Below are positions 61,281-64,000 of a stretch of 64,000 nt of DNA, one piece after another. The notes beneath the pieces are model-generated. The model was not told the DNA's origin. It saw nothing but the letters and a program-made list of their open reading frames with translations, and ran no database searches. The DNA is from Oryzias latipes (Eukaryota; Chordata; Actinopteri; Beloniformes; Adrianichthyidae). Where the stretch lies: NCBI RefSeq assembly GCF_002234675.1, contig NC_019875.2, positions 31,379,002 through 31,443,001 of the forward strand, in the 5' to 3' direction. Position 1 is the first letter of the stretch. Every line of letters begins with the position of its first letter. The position numbers and the translations under genes are program-made.

Positions 61281-62815
61281 GCCTTCATACACATTCACAC
61301 ACCAGTGGAGCCACACTGGAGGCAAGGAGGGTGAAGTGTCTTGCCCAAAGACACAACGACTGTTGGCTGGTGGGAGCGGGGATCGAACCGCCGAAAAGGG
61401 ATGGGTACCGAGCCCCGGTACTGAACGAACCCCGGGGCCACATTCTTCAAGACCGCAGTATCGTTAAGATCTGACCTCAACGGTTCTGCTATCGGTACTG
61501 GAGAGGTCGCTTTTTTTGTATCCCATAAGATATAAACTTTATCTGCCACATGTAACAAGTCAGTCAATTTTCCTTTAATTAATGATCATATTAATTTCGC
61601 TATTCTCAGTGAAGAGGAGAGGTCTGTCTGGCTATTTATGTGCACAGGGGGCGGGGCTGTTGTTCAGACAGTATGCGGCGCGCGCACAGAGGAACGCCAC
61701 CAAAGATATACGATGGTGGAAAGAGCTTAACGGTCCAAAATGCTGCAGCTCTCTGTGTTTCTGTAAAATAACCATCATGTTCTCAGATTGTCATGGTGTC
61801 TTTAACACCGTCAGAGCAGACAGGAGGAAGAGAGCAGCGTGAGCACGCGGAGGGGGCGTGTCTGCAGCTGTGACCGCCAACCAGAGTGTCATGGGATGGA
61901 ATGTTTTTCTGGAAAGACGGTCAGTGGCGATCTCGTAGGAGACACATGAGCACCCAAGAAAGAAAAAAATATAATTTTATCCCCCTAGACAAAAACCACC
62001 CATTTCCGCGTAAAATGAATTAAATTTTCGTCAGGGCGCCCCCACTATCCTAGGCGGGGGCGGGGCTTAGACACACCGCTTATGATTCCAGACCCGCAAC
62101 AAACTAACAGCTGCTTCCTAATAAAAAATATTTGTCATCCATGAAATTAATACAATTTATTGGGTTTACTGGATTTAAAGAAAATAAATAAATAGAAAGT
62201 CTGCATCAAAGTGAATCTGTTTCCATCATCTCATTCATCTTAACTCTGAGTGTTTGACCGACAGAAAAGTATTCAAGGTTGTGGAAAATGGACAAAAGAT
62301 CAAAGGAAACATCACGCTCATAAATAATACAAATAACTACAATAAATAATTAAATAAATATCCTGACAGTATTTTTAATTAAATGAACTATTGCTATATA
62401 TTGGTAAAAACCTTTTTTCTAACACACCATAGTGTTGCGGCTCCCTGTGCTTTCATCTCAGTGGGAAACTGATCCAAATGGTTCTTTGAGAGGTTCAGGT
62501 TACTGACCCCTGGTCTAGCACATCCACGTGCAGTCCAGGTTTGTACTGTAACATCATCATGTATGAAGTAAAAAGGTTTTGTTGAAAAAACAATGGTGTT
62601 GCATAATGAAGAAATAAAAAACTTTGTTCTTAATTTGTTATTTATTTATTCATTTTTTGTCCTTAAAGTATCGATGAGAGTATCGTTAATACACCGGACC
62701 GATTAGCAGCATCAATAAGAGTAGTAGTACCGTTAAAACCTTAACGATACCCATCCCTACCGCCGACGCTTCGATCATTGGACAACCTGTTCAACCGCCT
62801 GAGCCACTGCCGTTC
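61281..62815 (-). mobile_element. tRNA-derived SINE split by a hAT-type insertion
   Basis: Minus-strand pieces 62815-62759 (CAGTGGCTCAGGCGGTTGAA, TCCAATGATCGAAGCGTCGG) and 61394-61281 (TCGATCCCCGCTCCCACCAG, TTTGGGCAAGACACTTCACC) join into the same SINE as 58744. The break lies within the B box. The SINE 3' half is missing. Confidence 0.85.
61395..62758. mobile_element. hAT-type non-autonomous element, 1364 bp, with exact 8-bp duplication
   Basis: The insertion is flanked by ACCGCCGA at 61387-61394 and 62759-62766. Its ends are inverted repeats, AGGGATGGGTACCG on the left and AGGGATGGGTATCG on the right (reverse complement), with two extra A residues at the left. No transposase is recognised; the interior is AT-rich with a G-rich patch near 61850 and several (AAT)n-like stretches. 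Confidence 0.85.
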
Positions 62816-62884
62816 CTGGTTGAATTAACACAAATATCCACACTGTCAAAAAAATTGTCTGGGTCCTTATGTTACCAATCCCTG

Positions 62885-63093
62885 TAACCCTTGTTCTATC
62901 CTAGGTACAATAACGTTGGGGTTGGGTCATCTAGACCCACTAGACAGTGCTCTGAACCTTTTTTCTTCAATGATTTGTGATCTTCACTGGTGTCCATGGA
63001 TTACATGAAATCTTTCCACCTTTATCCACCTTTGTCATGGTAGGGAGAACACCTCAATGGAAGGGGGGGTCATCTAGGATAGCACAAGGGTTA
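62885..63093 (+). mobile_element. MITE copy 3
   Basis: A 209-bp copy of the 46118 family, beginning TAACCCTTGTTCTATCCTAG and ending AGGATAGCACAAGGGTTA. It shares the eight bases AATCCCTG immediately to its left with copy 1, so the family may extend further left than the inverted terminus. Confidence 0.8.
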
Positions 63094-63104
63094 AACGAGT
63101 TTCC

Positions 63105-64000
63105 AGGCCAGCAGGGCTTGTTTGTATAAGTTTGAAAGTTTTGTGGGTAATTTTTCAGAGTGTTTCAGTTTTTTTATTTCAAACACTATAACAAATGAAA
63201 AGTCAACACACAAAAGACATAAAACAATACAGTGTGCTCGAAAAGGAGTGGGTTGAAGAGAAATCTTGTCTGCTCCCAGTCCTTTTTCCAAAACCTGATG
63301 TGTGTATTTAATAAACGTATTGTTATTTACAGATAGGTATAAAACATTCACGGTACAATTCTGCATGGCAACTGTGCTAAAGTGACATTTTTTGTTTAAT
63401 TAATCGTTTCTGGCCTCATACAGATCTATTAGTGACTTCTTGTAGGTTTTTTTGAATATATGTAAACTTTGGGTTTGTTTCAAACCATCCATTCCATAAA
63501 TCCACACCACAATTAGACACATTTTCTTTATTGTGGAGGGAATGCACTGCTTTTTGAAATTCAGTTGTTTTCTTAGACTGTTATTCCCGTCTCTGTCTTT
63601 GAACATTTGCTGTAAGTTTATTGGAAGTAAGTTGTATCTGGCTTCATCCATGACGAGAGCTGTTTTCAGTTTCACCAGATCCCATAGTTTCAATAAACCC
63701 GACTTTCATAATAGAGTGTTTGTATGTGACCCATAGTCCACTCCATGAACATTTCAAACAGCTTTTTTTGTAAGATATATAAACACTGTAGGTTTGTTTT
63801 ATAAGTATTTCCCCAAACTTCTGCACTGTACTGTAAATATGGTAGTATTATGGATGAATATATTAGTAAGCGTGCTTTGTGAGTGAGAGTATGGCGCGTT
63901 TTTCCCAACACTGCTATGCTTTTAGCAAACATGGTCCACTCTGGCTCAGTGTCCCCATCCTCCCTTGGTACCTGTTTGAAGTTCTCCCGGATGTGGGAGT
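63105..64000 (-). mobile_element. LINE 3' end (C-terminal RT region), running off the window
   Basis: On the minus strand the frame at 63932-63690 reads SIAVLGKTRHTLTHKARLLI, then SSIILPYLQYSAEVWGNTYK and YILQKKLFEMF. ILPYLxYxxEVWGNTYKTN is typical of the end of a fish non-LTR reverse transcriptase ORF. Further pieces continue to about 63400 with stops (KLWDLVKLKTALVMDEARYN, IFKKTYKKSLIDLYE). It is inactive and incomplete; the upstream part lies beyond 64000. Confidence 0.7.

Overview
The window looks like nuclear DNA of a percomorph teleost fish (medaka-like). This is inferred from fish-type gene structures, gt/ag introns, CpG-rich first exons, PIF/Harbinger, hAT, Tc1, L2, L1-Tx1 and Gypsy remnants, tRNA-derived SINEs and very large tandem arrays. 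I see no bacterial operon, CRISPR array, phage or virus. Most long open frames in the window are by-products of tandem repeats.

Four genes can be reconstructed with splice sites. (1) acvr2b, minus strand, 11 coding exons, 14981-29846: an activin type II receptor kinase of 514 residues. (2) crygn, minus strand, 4 exons, 34208-37007: gamma-N crystallin, 183 residues. (3) A small secreted Ly6/CD59-fold protein, plus strand, 3 exons, 38243-38659. (4) rheb, minus strand, 8 exons, 39122-55103: the Rheb GTPase, 184 residues. A further isolated exon at 8529-8877 (minus) resembles the N-terminal region of the ARHGAP29/ARHGAP45 RhoGAP family.

Layout: 39-8362 is a 15-bp minisatellite; the RhoGAP-like exon, a 20-bp minisatellite and a CpG-rich promoter candidate follow to about 10.7 kb; a (CCAY)n-type array covers 11.3-12.3 kb; the acvr2b 3' UTR and gene span about 12.5-29.85 kb, with Harbinger, L1-Tx1, hAT and minisatellite insertions in introns; 30.3-34.2 kb is gene-free and holds a Harbinger fragment; crygn has a 1.5-kb alternating purine/pyrimidine array in intron 2; the Ly6-like gene converges on rheb; rheb intron 7 holds a 4.9-kb 20-bp-type array and rheb intron 2 holds a doubly interrupted L2 LINE; 55.1-64 kb is intergenic and dense in transposons.

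The genes are not an operon. Receptor signalling (acvr2b), lens structure (crygn) and mTORC1 control (rheb) are independent functions. The crygn-rheb neighbourhood matches the human 7q36 arrangement as I know it. I did not find an undescribed biological system. The most informative observations are nested transposon insertions with exact target-site duplications and very long tandem arrays inside introns of conserved genes.
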